From Mytilus edulis (Eukaryota; Mollusca; Bivalvia; Mytilida; Mytilidae), in contig NC_092350.1 in the NCBI RefSeq assembly GCF_963676685.1, positions 3,771,486 to 3,835,485 on the forward strand: DNA of 64,000 bases. The letters run 5' to 3'. Position numbers and translations under genes: made by a program. This document shows positions 22,123-34,556 of the stretch, in pieces (the first letter of the stretch is position 1; each line of letters starts with the position of its first letter). The notes under the pieces are model-generated. The model saw only the letters and a program-made list of their open reading frames with translations, searched no databases and was not told the origin of the DNA.

Positions 22123-24618
22123 ATGACGAGAATTATAGTTTATTCAGTAATGTGTATTTTTATTCAGTGTGCTAAATTACCAAGATTATTTCAATGCGAT
22201 ATACAATACGATTTTAATGAGAAAGTCACGATAGCTTATTGTAACAACAGTGGACTGATGACTATACCTCAAAATATACCGAGTCATATTAACGTATTAG
22301 ATCTGAGTTCAAATTATTTAAGTGAAATTGACACAGATTCTTTTGGGAAATTTACAGATCTTCAAGTACTCAACTTGACAAATAATAAACTGAATTCTTT
22401 ATCTAAAAAAACTTTTCAAGAATTAAGCAAACTTTCTGTGCTGAACATGTCTCACAATATGCTTGATTTATCTCAGGATTATTCAGCAGAGTTATTTCTT
22501 CCAATTCAAAATTTAACGGCATTGGATATAAGTTATAATATGAATCAATCAGATAATGGTACAGGTTATAATTATCCCGATCATGCAATTAGTGTTCTGA
22601 GAAAGTTGTCTTTCCTAGCAATTGACATGATGCCCTTGTCTCAATTCGGAAGTGGATTCAGTCGATTAAATAATCTGAAAGAATTACATTTTCAATCTTG
22701 TTATCTAAAACGTCTAGAGAATAAAACGTTCCAAAAATTTTCCTCCTCTGTAGAAGTTCTTACTCTCAGAAATTGTTTGTTACACTTTGTGACTACTGAG
22801 ATTGGTGCTTTGCTTCCGTTCCCAAATCTTCGTGTTATAGATTTTTCTGGAACATTTATGCATTTGAAACCAGCACTGCAACTTTTGAACCCATACCGTT
22901 ATGCAAATATGACGTCAATAAAGTTTGGTCGTGTAAGTTACCCAATAAGAGATAGCAGTAACCTCCCTTTCTCTTTAACAATTACATCCGATATAATCAA
23001 GCATCTGAAAACAATATGCGTAGAAAATCTAGATTTATCAGAGAATGGAATAGTTGATTACGAACCTGGATCGTTGTTTTCCTTTGATCATCCGGAATGT
23101 TTACGTCATCTTTCATTCAAAGGAAACAGGTTTGTTCTGTATAACTTGGAAAAGCGTGATGAGATTAATTTGTTTTTTAAAAAAGCTATACGATTGAAAT
23201 ATTTAGATTATTCATTTAACGCTGTTAACTATAATATGAAGAAATCAGTAACTCCAAACATGAGTTTATTAAGTGCTGATGCAAGTTACGTGTTTTTACC
23301 AACATCACTGGAAAAATTAGACATTAGTTATACAGTACTAAACACCGTACCTGCAGTATGGTTGATAGTTCCGGAAAATAACAACCTTACATTTCTAGAT
23401 ATATCTTATTCCAATACAACTTTGTTCATGTCTATTCCTTATATTCAACTTAAGACTTTTATTTCTGCCGGGACGAGGTACGATTTTGCTTGGCATGAAT
23501 TAAAAAAACTTCAAAATAGCAGTTTGAAAAATATTGTTCTGAAAAACGCGCACATAAATAATGGGATAAGAAAGTACGGTGATCGGTTTTTCAAATATCT
23601 AGCATCTGTGGTGTCATTAGATATATCCCAAAATGACATTTGGTATTTTACAGATGAGCTGTTAAAGCCAATGACGAATTTGACCTATCTGTACTTAAGC
23701 CAAAACCTACTTCCGTCTGTTCCGATCCAATTAACTGGTCACTCTTATATAAACACACTTGATGTTAGAAACAATCTACTCACACGTGTAAGTTCTACTC
23801 TTACACACTGGGCAGATCGGATGCAAGAACTTCATGGAATGACATTAAATCTCGATGGTAATGCATTTGAATGCAACTGTGATACTATTGACTTCATAAG
23901 GTGGATTCAAACAACCAAGGTTAATCTTGACAGCCGATCATATATATGTAAGTTATCAAATGGAACAGTTATTGATACACTTATTGCTTACAATTCTTTA
24001 AACGACTTGTTTGCGGACTGTGAGAGTACAATGTGGTTAACTTTGGCGTCATCACTATTATCTACATTTGTCACGATATCACTGCTGCTTGTGGTGTACA
24101 GTAAGAGATGGAAGATTTTATTCTCGGTCTATGGAATAATTCACCGTACAGTGGAACGTAAAGTCCGGAAGAGTTATCAATATGATGTTTATGTGTCATA
24201 TGAAGGAGAGGTTGTTGTTTGGATTAAAGATGTGTTAATACCAAAACTTGAGGATGAGTGGGGACTGGCAATGTGCATAAAAGATCGAGATTTTTTAAGT
24301 GGCACGAGCCTAGCAGATATCGAGGCAGCGAGTATAAAAAACAGCCGATGTATTATATTTGTCATCACGCCTGAATTTAATTCCTCCCATGATTGCTTGT
24401 TTGAACTCGACAGAGCAAAATATGAGAAGATAACAAAAAATCTTGAGCGTATTATAGTCATCACAAAAGATATAACAATAACTGATATTCCAGTAGAGTT
24501 CTCCTTCATTTGGAATTATGCTTATCTTGTTCAATGGCCTAATGATCCTGAACATTTGGATGATACATGGCGGAAGTTATCAATTTTTCTCACAGATGGC
24601 TCTGTTTCTTACCAGTAA
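22123..24618 (+). CDS. Toll-like receptor, single-exon, intact (831 aa)
   Basis: A pattern-recognition receptor predicted to signal through its cytoplasmic TIR. A hydrophobic signal segment opens the protein (MTRIIVYSVMCIFIQC). Then come an LRRNT-like region (CDIQYDF, TIAYCNNSGL), LRRs to about residue 570, and an LRRCT with cysteines at about 584, 586, 609 and 633. The transmembrane helix is about 637-659 and the TIR about 685-831. Box 1 is YDVYVSYEG. Box 2 is CIKDRDFLSG, with Ser in place of the usual BB-loop Pro. ITPEFNSSHDCLFELDRAKYE and IWNYAYLVQWP complete the TIR core. Frame is open with no damage. It is the most diverged of the three intact copies and shares no obvious 5' repeat with them. 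A TATA-like element and AATAAA flank it. Confidence 0.97.
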   Translation: MTRIIVYSVMCIFIQCAKLPRLFQCDIQYDFNEKVTIAYCNNSGLMTIPQNIPSHINVLDLSSNYLSEIDTDSFGKFTDLQVLNLTNNKLNSLSKKTFQELSKLSVLNMSHNMLDLSQDYSAELFLPIQNLTALDISYNMNQSDNGTGYNYPDHAISVLRKLSFLAIDMMPLSQFGSGFSRLNNLKELHFQSCYLKRLENKTFQKFSSSVEVLTLRNCLLHFVTTEIGALLPFPNLRVIDFSGTFMHLKPALQLLNPYRYANMTSIKFGRVSYPIRDSSNLPFSLTITSDIIKHLKTICVENLDLSENGIVDYEPGSLFSFDHPECLRHLSFKGNRFVLYNLEKRDEINLFFKKAIRLKYLDYSFNAVNYNMKKSVTPNMSLLSADASYVFLPTSLEKLDISYTVLNTVPAVWLIVPENNNLTFLDISYSNTTLFMSIPYIQLKTFISAGTRYDFAWHELKKLQNSSLKNIVLKNAHINNGIRKYGDRFFKYLASVVSLDISQNDIWYFTDELLKPMTNLTYLYLSQNLLPSVPIQLTGHSYINTLDVRNNLLTRVSSTLTHWADRMQELHGMTLNLDGNAFECNCDTIDFIRWIQTTKVNLDSRSYICKLSNGTVIDTLIAYNSLNDLFADCESTMWLTLASSLLSTFVTISLLLVVYSKRWKILFSVYGIIHRTVERKVRKSYQYDVYVSYEGEVVVWIKDVLIPKLEDEWGLAMCIKDRDFLSGTSLADIEAASIKNSRCIIFVITPEFNSSHDCLFELDRAKYEKITKNLERIIVITKDITITDIPVEFSFIWNYAYLVQWPNDPEHLDDTWRKLSIFLTDGSVSYQ

Positions 24619-24653
24619 ACCTCTTTATAAAAAATCAAATTCAATATCCATGA

Positions 24654-24659
24654 AATAAA
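24654..24659 (+). promoter_or_regulatory. candidate polyadenylation signal
   Basis: AATAAA 36 bases after the TLR stop codon. It would give a very short 3' UTR. A later signal may be used. Confidence 0.4.
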
Positions 24660-26869
24660 TTTAATTTGCAGTACAATGGCTGCATGATACTAGATTTCTA
24701 TTATAGATAAAGGCAACAGTAGTATACCCCTGTTTCAAAGTTATTAATCGATTGAGAGAAAACAAATCTGGGTTACACACTAACCTTTGTTTTTTGTTGA
24801 GTTTCATGTGGCTCAGTCTTTAATTTTCCTCCTCTCTTTTGTTGTGCCATAAACAATCCTTGATTTGAAAATAAACACTTGTATTTTTGCTTTGTAATTT
24901 TTGTATAATATATTTAATTTATCTTAGACTAATACACTAGGACAACTTTCATGGTTTGGAATATTTAATTTTGATTAAGATTTTAATATTTCGCAAATAG
25001 ATGAAGCACCTAATGACGATGAATCAAGAACAGTGGTACATGATTCCGACCTTCACTTAACACTATCATCGTCAAATAATTAATGTTTATATGTCCAACC
25101 CTAATAACATATATTCGTGCCCATCATGCGAACACATATGACGTAGGGTTTTTACATTCACTCATATGGCCAATCGTCGCACATCCACACATCGGGTCCG
25201 CTTTCAACCTATAAGTCGTACAAAGTAGTTATTGTATTGACAACACATTTCGTGTTCACCATATGTTTATGGCTTCGAACATAAACGAAGATATATTGAT
25301 TTTGAAAGAAAACCACCCGATGCTTTACAATTAGTAACATTGAATGTTACAAAATGCTGATACAAAACAAAGTAATATTGAGTATCCATTACATTATCAG
25401 AAAAATAATTAATACGCTATCCGGGCTCTCGACAACATATATGTAAATACAAATTGGAGTTATTGCGCTTTCTTCATTTTGTAATTTATAGTTGCTTACA
25501 ATATCCAACAAACTATTCAATATAGTTTTTTTTTATTATAAAAGATGACAGTAGCTTTTTTTTGGAGGAACAGACTACATAAAATGAGATTTTAGAACAC
25601 ACGCTGCTAGAGACAAATTGTTTTATTACAAATAATATAGATATCTGTATTTTTTATTTTCTTTCACTAGTGTTTAGTTATTCCTCTCGCCAATTTAATT
25701 TTCCAGCTTTGAAAATATACCTAAGCTGTCTCGTGTAATTATAAATAAATACTATATTAGTTCTGTAGTTGTTATAGCTTACACATAACTAATTGTTCAA
25801 ATAGACAAATGGATCAGACATTTTCGAAAAAAATCTTTGTCAAATTTTACAAATATGTAAACAGTTAAACTACGTATATCACTATCATAAAATGTTGATA
25901 ATTTTCCTTTATATTTTTTTAACGACCAAATTAATAAATAATAAATCTATTGTAATTGTTTATCTAGTAATTGCATGTGTTTTAGTTAGGGGATCGGTTG
26001 ATTGTTGCTTGCTTCACATCCGTTGATTCAAAGTCTAAATAATATTTTTTACATTATATACAGATTATTAGGAACAGTCTTCATAACCATGTACTCTGTG
26101 TGAATGTAAGATTTATCTGAATGAAAAGTAAAGAGATTAAGATCACAATAAACAGTATTATAACAAATATATTAAACTCCCATACCCAACTATATCAGTC
26201 CTATTCAGGACCGATAACTCTGTCGATAGATATTATAGGGTATACAATATTGTTGAAATCAGAGCAATCGTATTATACGTATAATCATCGAAATATCACC
26301 AAAGAAAAGAACAGAAACACCAGAGATTCTGCATGAAAAGATTAATATAACTTCTAGGAAAGTCTTACTATACAAATCCTTGATTTGATACAACATTTCC
26401 ATATACAACATCCGAATTTCACATCATCCGCCATTTTGAAAAATCCCGAAAAATTCCATTTTTTAAATCAATGTTTGACAGACTTTGACTTGAAATTAAA
26501 CTGTTTTAAGTAGTATTCTTCGCCAGATATATGTTTTAATATACTTAAACGATTTGCAAAGTTTTTTTTTTTTATGTACGGAATTTCTTTTGTTGTACAA
26601 ATTCATGGGTATCAATAATTTAGCATGGAGGCAACGGAGAAAAGTGACAGACTTTAATAAAAAATTAAACTGTCAGGACCAACATTGTTTGATAGAAATA
26701 TGTTTGAATATCAAGGATTGATTTGCAAAAGTTCGAAAACAGGTCAGGTTTATGAGAAAATTAAACTTTATTGAAGCATCTATGCATTTTATATGGGGAA
26801 ATGTAACACAAAATGGCGGCTAGAATACGTCACAAAAGTCACGTGATGTCTAACTTAGTTGGATATGGA
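24660..26869. other. unassigned intergenic DNA
   Basis: AT-rich, with only short open frames. At about 26470-26760 two diverged stretches share ATTAAACTGT, ATATGTTT and GATTTGCAAA in order, which suggests an old duplication. No gene recognised. Confidence 0.4.
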
Positions 26870-27070
26870 TGAAAATTCCAAACGGAAAGTTCCTAAGCAA
26901 ATAGCAAAATCAAAATATAAAACACATCAAACGAAAGGATAACAATTGCCATATGGTACAGCCAGTTTCGTTTGTTGAAAATGGTGAATTTTGGACCTAC
27001 ATTTTTAATTTTATACTTATCTAAACTTCTTACTTGTATGACAGACGCATAAAATTCCATTTATTGACAA
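26870..27070 (-). repeat. dispersed repeat family B, reverse copy
   Basis: Contains AATTCCAAACGGAAAGTTCC, AAACACATCAAACGAAAGG and TATGACAGACGCATAAAATT, matching the reverse copies at 9160 and 61240. It is diverged in the middle. Confidence 0.75.
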
Positions 27071-28539
27071 CGATGTGTAAACAAAAAATCATCATGAAGG
27101 ATAGCATATTTACATATCTAAAATTTTAAATTATATTAATATAAAGAATTAAAACATTAATTTAGGTCGTACTTGAAAAAAAATTGAACAATGAGCAAGG
27201 TAGTCTTGAATTTAGCTTTAAAACTGCAGAAATACATTCTTTTGACATTTTTCGAATTGTGTTTACATTGCAATATCAAACTACAATGTACTATTTTATG
27301 CATACATGTAGTACATTCAAAAATATATTGAAAAGGTATATGAAATGTGTTTGTAAGTAATACACTGTCTAGTTGTGAGAATAGTGGTTAAAAAGGAGAA
27401 AAGATGACGGGAGACACATATTCTTGCATATAAGATAATAGTTTTTAGTAAGTTTATTTTCTACTGCCCTGAAAATAAAAAAAGGAAATTACTGAAATAG
27501 TGAAAACTATAGGTTATTGATGTAGAAAAATAGAGACATTTGGAGTGGATTCTTAGAGTGATGATCATGTTTTCTTTTTAAAATCAAACAAAGGTTTGTA
27601 TGCATACTTTTTCGCAAATACTGGAAAAATAAAGTACCCATATAAATGGCATAAAAACGCAGGACACTACAATGCTTTCATTGTCGACTTTTGAATAATA
27701 ACTTCCGTGTTACCTTACAAAACAACCAGCATTGTGATACCGGAGGATTTGGTCATTTAAATAGTTAACACATATCTTTGTGTTATTCAATCTTTAACAG
27801 TCCTATGACCATACTTATTTAATCTTAGTGCATTGACTTAAATTTTTCGAGTTCAAATTAAATACTGCAGTGCTACAAACTTGAATTATTCATTGGATGA
27901 TTTGATTCAAGGATACATCATTTTTTAGAAAATAATATATTGCAGATAACAACATATACATATATGAAGGAAGAGTGTGTTTAAATTCAGTGTTTAAAAC
28001 AGGAAGATATCGTAATGATGTACTTTCAAGGGTGAACAACAGCATAGTAGTCGGCATTTTTTATATTAACATGGATTTTTGTATTTGTCATATTTTTTAT
28101 AATATTGAATTTAAATATGGAACACAAAGGATTTTGTAGCCTGACTCTTTTTGTACATTTTTTTTGATATCGGTCGGATTTTAAAGTCTCTTTTATTTAT
28201 TGACCTCCCAACTGTATTGATCCACTTCCCATTGCTAATTTTTATTTAGTCAAAATGCAGGCCTTTTGAATTTTGTAATATAAATCAAATATTAATTTTG
28301 AAGACAAATTAAGGTAAGCAGTTTTTTGTCGTTGAATTAGATACCTTAATTAAAAATAACCAGATGAGGAATATTTTCCATTGAGACAATGACCAACTAG
28401 AGATTGACACGGTTGAAATCTCAGCAAAAGGTCATCGTAGAGAATAAAAAACTAAACTCATACCCTACATATTTACTGTTATAGGTTTCACAATGACAAA
28501 AATGTAAAAACATTCTTACTAGAAATTCACAAGCGTTGT
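27071..28539. other. unassigned intergenic DNA
   Basis: No gene recognised. Short AT-rich frames only. Confidence 0.4.
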
Positions 28540-28858
28540 TCCTTACGTCGTAACTACAATCCCCTTCCCTTTCATGAATGTGACCTACCGAATTAGACTG
28601 TTTACCGGATTTGTAATCACATAAGCAACACGACGGGTGCCACATGTGAAGCAGGATCTGCTTACCCTTCCGGAGCACCTGAGATCACCCCTAGTTTTTG
28701 GTGGGGTTCGTGTTGTTTATTCTTTAGTTTTCTATGTTGTGTCATGTGTACTATTGTTTTTCTGTTTGTCTTTTTCATGTTTAGCCATGGCGTTGTCAGT
28801 TTGTTTTAGATTTATGAGTTTGACTGTCCCTTTGGTATCTTTCGTCCCTCTTTTACAA
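28540..28858 (+). mobile_element. retroelement 3' tail, no reverse-transcriptase left
   Basis: Begins at CCTTACGTCGTAACTACAAT and runs through GGAGCACCTGAGATCACCCC to TTTGGTATCTTTCGTCCCTC. It matches the 3' part of the element at 9370-10062, so this copy is more strongly 5'-truncated. The 92-residue frame at 28637 lies in it and is rejected as a gene. Confidence 0.8.
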
Positions 28859-29339
28859 AAACTGCAGGAACAGAAAATGATACAAAAAAATCTTAATCAC
28901 ATTTTTGGAAACTAAAAAACAAAAAGGTAATTCGCTTATTTACATATTTCGCGATCCATTTTGCAGCTCTATCGTTTCTTGCACTTTCACGCACTATAAC
29001 ATCACCTTTAAGATCAATATAGTTTTCTGGCAATCTGTACTAATTAACTTATAGTAGTTCTCTATTATAAGATATATAACCTTCATTATCATTTTTTATT
29101 TCTAATCACATAATTTTTATAGAACTCTAACTTATTGTTAATTTTTAGATTAATGTTAACAAATTATAAGATCACGGAGTAATCAGCTGTTTAAGATCTT
29201 TATCACGATGTTTGTTCCACCACATAGATTTCTGATTGATATTGTATCGTTGAGTTATTGTAACACCTGTTTTACCGTCTTGATTGTTTATAATGGTTCA
29301 TATTTTGAATTTTGTCAGAATCAATGTATATCGATATTA
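28859..29339. other. unassigned intergenic DNA
   Basis: AT-rich; no gene recognised. Confidence 0.4.
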
Positions 29340-29525
29340 TCATTATTTAAGAATTGAATGCTCTTTTTTGTAAATTTATTGGGGTGTAAAAGCGTTGACC
29401 GAAGTACATTTTGTATGAAGCGCGGAAGCGCTTCATACTAAAAATATGCGCACGATCAACGATTTTACAACCCTATAAAGTTAAAAAAAAAAAGCATTCA
29501 ATACTTATAATTACATTTTTACCTA
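29340..29525. repeat. long imperfect palindrome (foldback element)
   Basis: The centre is GTATGAAGCGC, a GGAA loop, then GCGCTTCATAC: a perfect 11-bp stem. Moving outward, GGGGTGTAAAAGCGTTGA pairs with TCAACGATTTTACAACCC, and GAATTGAATGCT with AGCATTCAATAC. Together these make arms of roughly 90 bases with few interruptions. No coding content. Confidence 0.85.
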
Positions 29526-29867
29526 TAGGATCATAAAAACAAGCCTTTTATCAAGTTTTTATTTCATTTATCTGTGCATTTTATTGTGGGATCTCGTGTC
29601 ATGAATAAAAAGTTGCATTGTGTAATGCAATTGATTAACGAATATCACGAGATTGCTAGTCAGCCAATCAGAATAACGTATTATAATGAAACATACATCT
29701 AATGTAATTATTATACCATAACATGATTTTTTTATTATCTCATGTTCATATATATAATACTACTTAATTTTCTAAAAATACCCATCACCAGTTCCCTAAT
29801 ACATGTGACATAATGTTCTATTCATGTAGTCGACGTTTAAAATGTATAAAATAAATCATGTGTTATG
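29526..29867. other. unassigned intergenic DNA
   Basis: Holds short inverted motifs (GATCTCGTG near 29591 and CACGAGATT near 29647) that may belong to an older foldback. No gene. Confidence 0.35.
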
Positions 29868-30015
29868 ATTGCCAATGGGACAGTTCTACACAAGCAAGCA
29901 AATGACACAGACGTTTACAGCTTTAGGTCCCCGTACGGCCTTAAATAATGAGAAAACCTCATATCGCATAGTCAGCTATAAAAGACCCCGTTATCACAAA
30001 TGTAAAACCATCCAA
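29868..30015 (-). repeat. dispersed repeat family D, reverse copy
   Basis: Contains GATTGCCAATGGGACAGTTC, CCCGTACGGCCTTAAATAAT and GCTATAAAAGACCCCGTTAT, the reverse complement of blocks at 21265 and 45960. The 127-residue frame at 29869 starts in it and is not a gene. Confidence 0.8.
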
Positions 30016-31030
30016 ATTTATCTTTATTATGCACTGAAGGTAAGCTATTTGGATTTTTTTTTACATAAATCTAGCACGTTCGAAACACGTTTCAGATTGA
30101 ATTTGATTAAAAACCATAATGGTCAAAGACATAATTTTGATTCGTTTTTGTTGGCTTTTGACTTCCTTTCGGTACCAGCGAGTACTCTAAGATCGATATT
30201 TTGTGCATTTTGTTTTCTTCTTTTAAATAGATCTAATGAGCCAATCAAATGATAATGACTATCCGATGATGTAACACCAATTAATGTCCAAAGAGAGAGG
30301 ATAGTTGGGCGCAACCAATATTTTTGTCCCCGCCGCTTTGTGTATTTATCTGTCATTGTTCAGATGATCATGATTCAACATCGTTTGTTTCTTTATTTCA
30401 TTTTTTTGTTGCTTTGTTTACATTAGAACAGGCCGTTCATTTTGCTCATTTAAATTGTTTAAAATTGCTAAATATGAACATGTTTTAACAACATAAATAT
30501 GTAGTACCCGTCCACAATAAGCTGTCAGATATACTATACAAATTCGTGTTCTAAGTAGTTCACTGAATGAATTACACTAATACATAATCAAAACTAATAT
30601 CGATTTATTTTCAACTAGAGAAATTAATATTAGCTAATAGACCGACTATTTTTATTTGCATCATTGAAAATTAAAACTCTTTGTAAAAAAATGAAAACAA
30701 CACGTTTAATAATTTCAAAGCGTCCGAAGCGCTTTTCTGGATTTACCTTCTTCAGAAATGCTCAAAGCCAAACATTTGAAATCCGAAAATGTATAAGTAC
30801 CAAAACTGATGAAGAGCTATAGAACAAACATATCTAAAATTGATAGCCAAATTCATCTAAAGTTAACTTTGCCTGAGGGAGTTGAAACATAAGTTTCTTA
30901 ATAATTTAAAGATTAATAAACGGACAATTTTAGAAAAGTCTATGAAATCAGCTCCACCAACAGAGGTATCGACCCAGAAATGTAAAAAAAACTGAAAACG
31001 TAAACGTATTGTAACATGTTTGTATCGTAG
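30016..31030. other. unassigned DNA with one family E copy
   Basis: 30715-30860 contains GCGTCCGAAGCGCTTTTCTG and GTATAAGTACCAAAACTGAT, matching family E at 18530. The rest is unassigned. Confidence 0.5.
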
Positions 31031-31480
31031 GAGGGTTTTAAAACTTCAAAGATCGGACAGTTGGAATACAAAGTAGACGTTTTACAGCAAACCGATTATT
31101 TCGTACATGTTATAAATGCACATATAAAACTCAAACAGGTTTTGGCAGAATATAATTCTAGAAATAATTCAGAGAAAGACATTACAGGCCTTAAACAATT
31201 ACAAAAAACAAACCAATCTTGGTTTTTCAAAACCAAACCACCAATATCGAAATAAAAAAACAACAACAAACCAAATATACGTTACATTCAGTTCTATCAT
31301 CAACATATGCTAGATCACAAGATTTTTTAGCATTGTCAAATAAACTCAAAATAAGTGACTATCGAACTGAAAGATGAACTACACAATACTAATGATAGCC
31401 TCAATCGTACTGCATCTAATTTAAATAGAAGATTCGAAAACCGAATGCAAACAATGCAAGGAACTCTATTCTTCCTTATT
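31031..31480 (+). pseudogene. decayed coiled-coil segment of a C1q-domain gene
   Basis: The frame from 31031 (opened after TAG at 31048 minus 18, no start codon needed) translates to LEYKVDVLQQTDYF, KLKQVLAEYNSRNN and KDITGLKQLQ. These line up in order with the intact C1q gene's LQNELDLLQKDF, KLDKRLSTTENT and HDIDGLKQLK. After shifts, ARSQDFLALSNKLK (near 31310) matches ARSQDIIGLLNKIK. A further piece, ELHNTNDSLNRTASNLNRRF, continues the coiled coil. Stops and frame changes break it, and no C1q domain follows. It sits about 3.6 kb upstream of the intact gene in the same orientation, so it looks like a dead tandem duplicate. The homology call is mine, by eye. Confidence 0.65.
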
Positions 31481-32029
31481 AACGTACATACAATTTTGAA
31501 TTTCTGTAATCAAACAACTGGCACACATATCTAATATTTTTTTATTAATAATTAGCCAAAATTGCAGTTATTCATTTATATATATATAATTAGTTTCATT
31601 ACGATGACTGTTGTGTGTGCCATTAAATATGTTGATTTACTTCGAAGCGAGTTCATATCGTTTTGAGTGGACGTGGCATCTTTAGTTAAAAAAGGATGTC
31701 TTCAAGTACGGAAAAACCTGCAAGTTGTAAATAAAATTATCCACATTACGTTATCACTCGATATAACATAACAATTAAAAAGATATACAAACGTTAATTA
31801 CTTAGACTCGTTTAGTTTCCTGTATATAGCAGATGCACAGAACGGGTCGTATTGTCGAACTAGTTTTGATAACTCAATAGTTTGGGATAAGCCACAACAA
31901 AATCACAGAAATAAGATTTAATGTTGCATGTACATTAAACGCTTTGGTAAAACACATCATTGTAAATTGATAAAAAAGAGATCAAAGACAACAAACTGAC
32001 ATTTAAGTCACAAGCCGAAAATAAATTGA
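31481..32029. other. unassigned intergenic DNA
   Basis: No gene recognised. Confidence 0.4.
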
Positions 32030-32600
32030 CAATGTTATGGTTTCCCAACTTATTCGATATTCAAGAGCCTGCAGCTCCCACTCAGACTTTGTAAAACGTC
32101 CTGAGTGTATGAGCAGAAAGTTGATGAACGAGGGGTATGTCAAGGAACGTCTCGTTCTTTTTCTAAAAAAACAGTCCATCGGAAGGTCCCAAGATCTTGT
32201 TGATAAATATTCCGTATCAACTTCTAACAAATAATACATGATAGTCTTGATGTATAGATTATGCGTACTGACGTTGTTTATCATCTTAACAATGTGTTAT
32301 ATTTTTTTCGTTGTCTTTGTTCTATTATTAATATTATTTTTACTGTTTAATTGTTTTCTGTGATATCCATTTAACGTGGCTCATTACTTATACATCCCGT
32401 CAATGTGTTTGTATTATCTTTTATTTTTGCTGGTGTGTTTTGTATATGCGACTTTTTGTGTTTCGTTGGTTCTTATAACGTGACTCTGTATTTAAAAGAT
32501 CCTGTCACTATGTTATTGATCTATAATTTGTCATGTAATATTTCTATTATAAATTATGTGGAACCACAAATGTTAAAATTATTTAATCTACATCTACATC
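32030..32600 (+). mobile_element. retroelement fragment, reverse-transcriptase C-terminus and 3' tail
   Basis: 32037-32234 encodes VSQLIRYSRACSSHSDF, then LMNEGYVKERL and SQDLVDKYSVS. This is the end of a reverse-transcriptase protein that I know from memory in bivalves as SQLIRYARAC...KFYGRHHDLV. The 3' tail follows, with GTGATATCCATTTAACGTGG and TTATACATCCCGTCAATGTG. 5'-truncated and dead. Confidence 0.7.
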
Positions 32601-32689
32601 TACATCATACGACGATCCATCAGTACATTGATGACTATACGTCGACGCACAGACACTTAATAAAATATAATAACTAATGAGTGCAATAA

Positions 32690-33635
32690 TTCAAAAATAA
32701 TTTAGTGCAAAAACAAAACAAAAATTAACACATTTACATATTTACAAACAGGTTGTATATCTAAATATACTGACTCTGGATCAGTATTTTAAACTGATCC
32801 AGGGAGTTAACACTGATGACGTTTTGTGGAAGTGAATTCCACAGTACAACTGTGAATGGAAAAAGCTGTACTTGAAGTAATCTGTTCTTGTGCTAAATGT
32901 TTGGTATTGTAACGAATTAGTGAATCTGGTGTTTTTGACTGGCTGTGGTAAAAGGTAAAGGTTTGGGTCTACTGCAATGAGATGGTGTGAGATTTTGTAC
33001 AGCATACCGGGTAGTTACTCGATTGATGCTTCTGCGAGTTTTAAGTGACTTCCATTGAAGATGGTCAATCATGGAAGTGACACTACTGGTGTTGTGGTAC
33101 CTGTTGGTGACGTGCTGCCCTTCTTTGTACTTTTTCAATGTTGTTTTTTTTGTTTTTGGGTGTGAGGTGACGAAACTAAAGAGCAGTATTCTAAATTCGA
33201 ACGTACCATGGATTTGTATGCTCAACTTTTTGTTTCTTCCTGGTTTATTTTTAAGAAAGCCTAAGATCGTATTTGCTTTTGCAGTAATGTTGTTGATATG
33301 TGTGTCCCAAGACATGTTGTGAGAAAGGGTGATACCGAGATATTTTGCAGTGCTGACGGATTAAAAAATGTGACCTTTTAACACGTAGTCATGTTTGAAT
33401 GGTGACTGTGATCTTACATACCCCAAGTTTGTTCCCATTTGGCTAGGCTGTTTAGGTCATTTTGTAGTATGGTACAATCTTGGTGATTTGTTATGTTTCT
33501 GTATAAGATACAATCATCTGCAAACAAGCGTGTTTTTTTATGTTACTGTTGCAGGTAGGTCATTAATGAAGATGAGAAAAAAAAAAGTGGACCCCAGACT
33601 GAGCCTTGGTAGTAGTGGAATAAACCATTTGTGGA
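32690..33635 (-). mobile_element. Jockey-like non-LTR retrotransposon fragment, degenerate
   Basis: On the minus strand from 33635 down, broken frames give GSVWGPLFFFLIFINDLP, then RLFADDCILY with the FADD reverse-transcriptase catalytic motif at about 33526-33500. MSWDTHINNITAKANTILGF, HVTNRYHNTSSVTSMIDHL and YKISHHLIAVDPNLYLLP follow, and the fragment ends past NSLDQFKILIQ. This order is typical of the RT and C-terminal part of Jockey/RTE-type LINEs. Stops and shifts break it. The 83-, 117- and 132-residue frames here are pieces or antisense of it. Confidence 0.85.
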
Positions 33636-33844
33636 TTCTTATACATTCTATAGAACTTTTGAACTATTTTAAATCTCGGTCTATTTCTGAAATTAATTCT
33701 TACATACTTTTGATTTTTCAACCCTGTATGCTAACATTGCTCATATGAAATTTTAAAATTGTTTGTTGTAACATTGAACGACAAAAATATGTGACGTATA
33801 AATTTGTTGACGTCAGACACGCGAAATTGTTTCTTTTAAAATTG

Positions 33845-34140
33845 TAACACGATGATGACTGCTGTACCCATATTTTGACAATTTTAGTTATTATGTCACA
33901 CGCATCATTGTAAATATAACGGAACTTGATGAGACTTTCATACAAAGTGAGAGGTTTAGCACTATACAACCAGGTTTAATCCACCATTTTCTACATTTGA
34001 AAACTCCTGTACCAAGTCAAGAATATGACAGTTGTTGTCCATTCGTTTGTTATGTGTTTTGTCATTTGATTTTGCCATGTGATAAGGGACTTTCGGATTT
34101 GATATTCCTCTGAGTTCAATATTTTAGTGATTTTACTTTC
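33845..34140 (+). repeat. dispersed repeat family B
   Basis: Contains GATGATGACTGCTGTACCC, CTGTACCAAGTCAAGAATAT and CATTTGATTTTGCCATGTG, matching the copy at 15960-16330. Confidence 0.85.
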
Positions 34141-34556
34141 TACCTAATATATGTCTTTGTATCAACGGTTTCTGGATATTTTAACATCTATATGAATACA
34201 GAATGGATTGCTGATGCCCATACTGATCGTATCAACATACCACTAGTGTTGTTATAGTGACAAATTTACATAAAGGAGATATAGTTTAAAAAAAAACATA
34301 CCGGAAATAGCTGTTCAGAATAACGGATCTCATTTGTCAATCGTACAGATAAAATAAACATCATGTTAGACAAAAAAGAAAAACAATTTATATATGTCAC
34401 ATGCAATAGAATAGATCCATAGAAAAATATAAGCCTTTGTAATTACAAATTGCAATGAATAAACTGAAGCGTTAAACGATATTTTATCTATACAATTATA
34501 ACTAACACAGATCAGCCATAACATACATAAAAAAAAATCAATTCAATTTTCAATTC

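Noticed and set aside
24189-24555. Antisense frames of 81 and 106 residues
   Set aside because: They are opposite-strand shadows of the TIR-coding region; the same shadow appears at 54076-54351.
28637-28915. 92-residue protein
   Set aside because: It overlaps a dispersed retroelement tail that recurs at 9735-10062 and elsewhere.
29869-30252. 127-residue protein
   Set aside because: Its first third is repeat family D in reverse, and the rest has no recognised similarity.
32917-33748. Separate genes of 83, 117 and 132 residues
   Set aside because: They are sense pieces and antisense shadows of one degenerate Jockey-like element.
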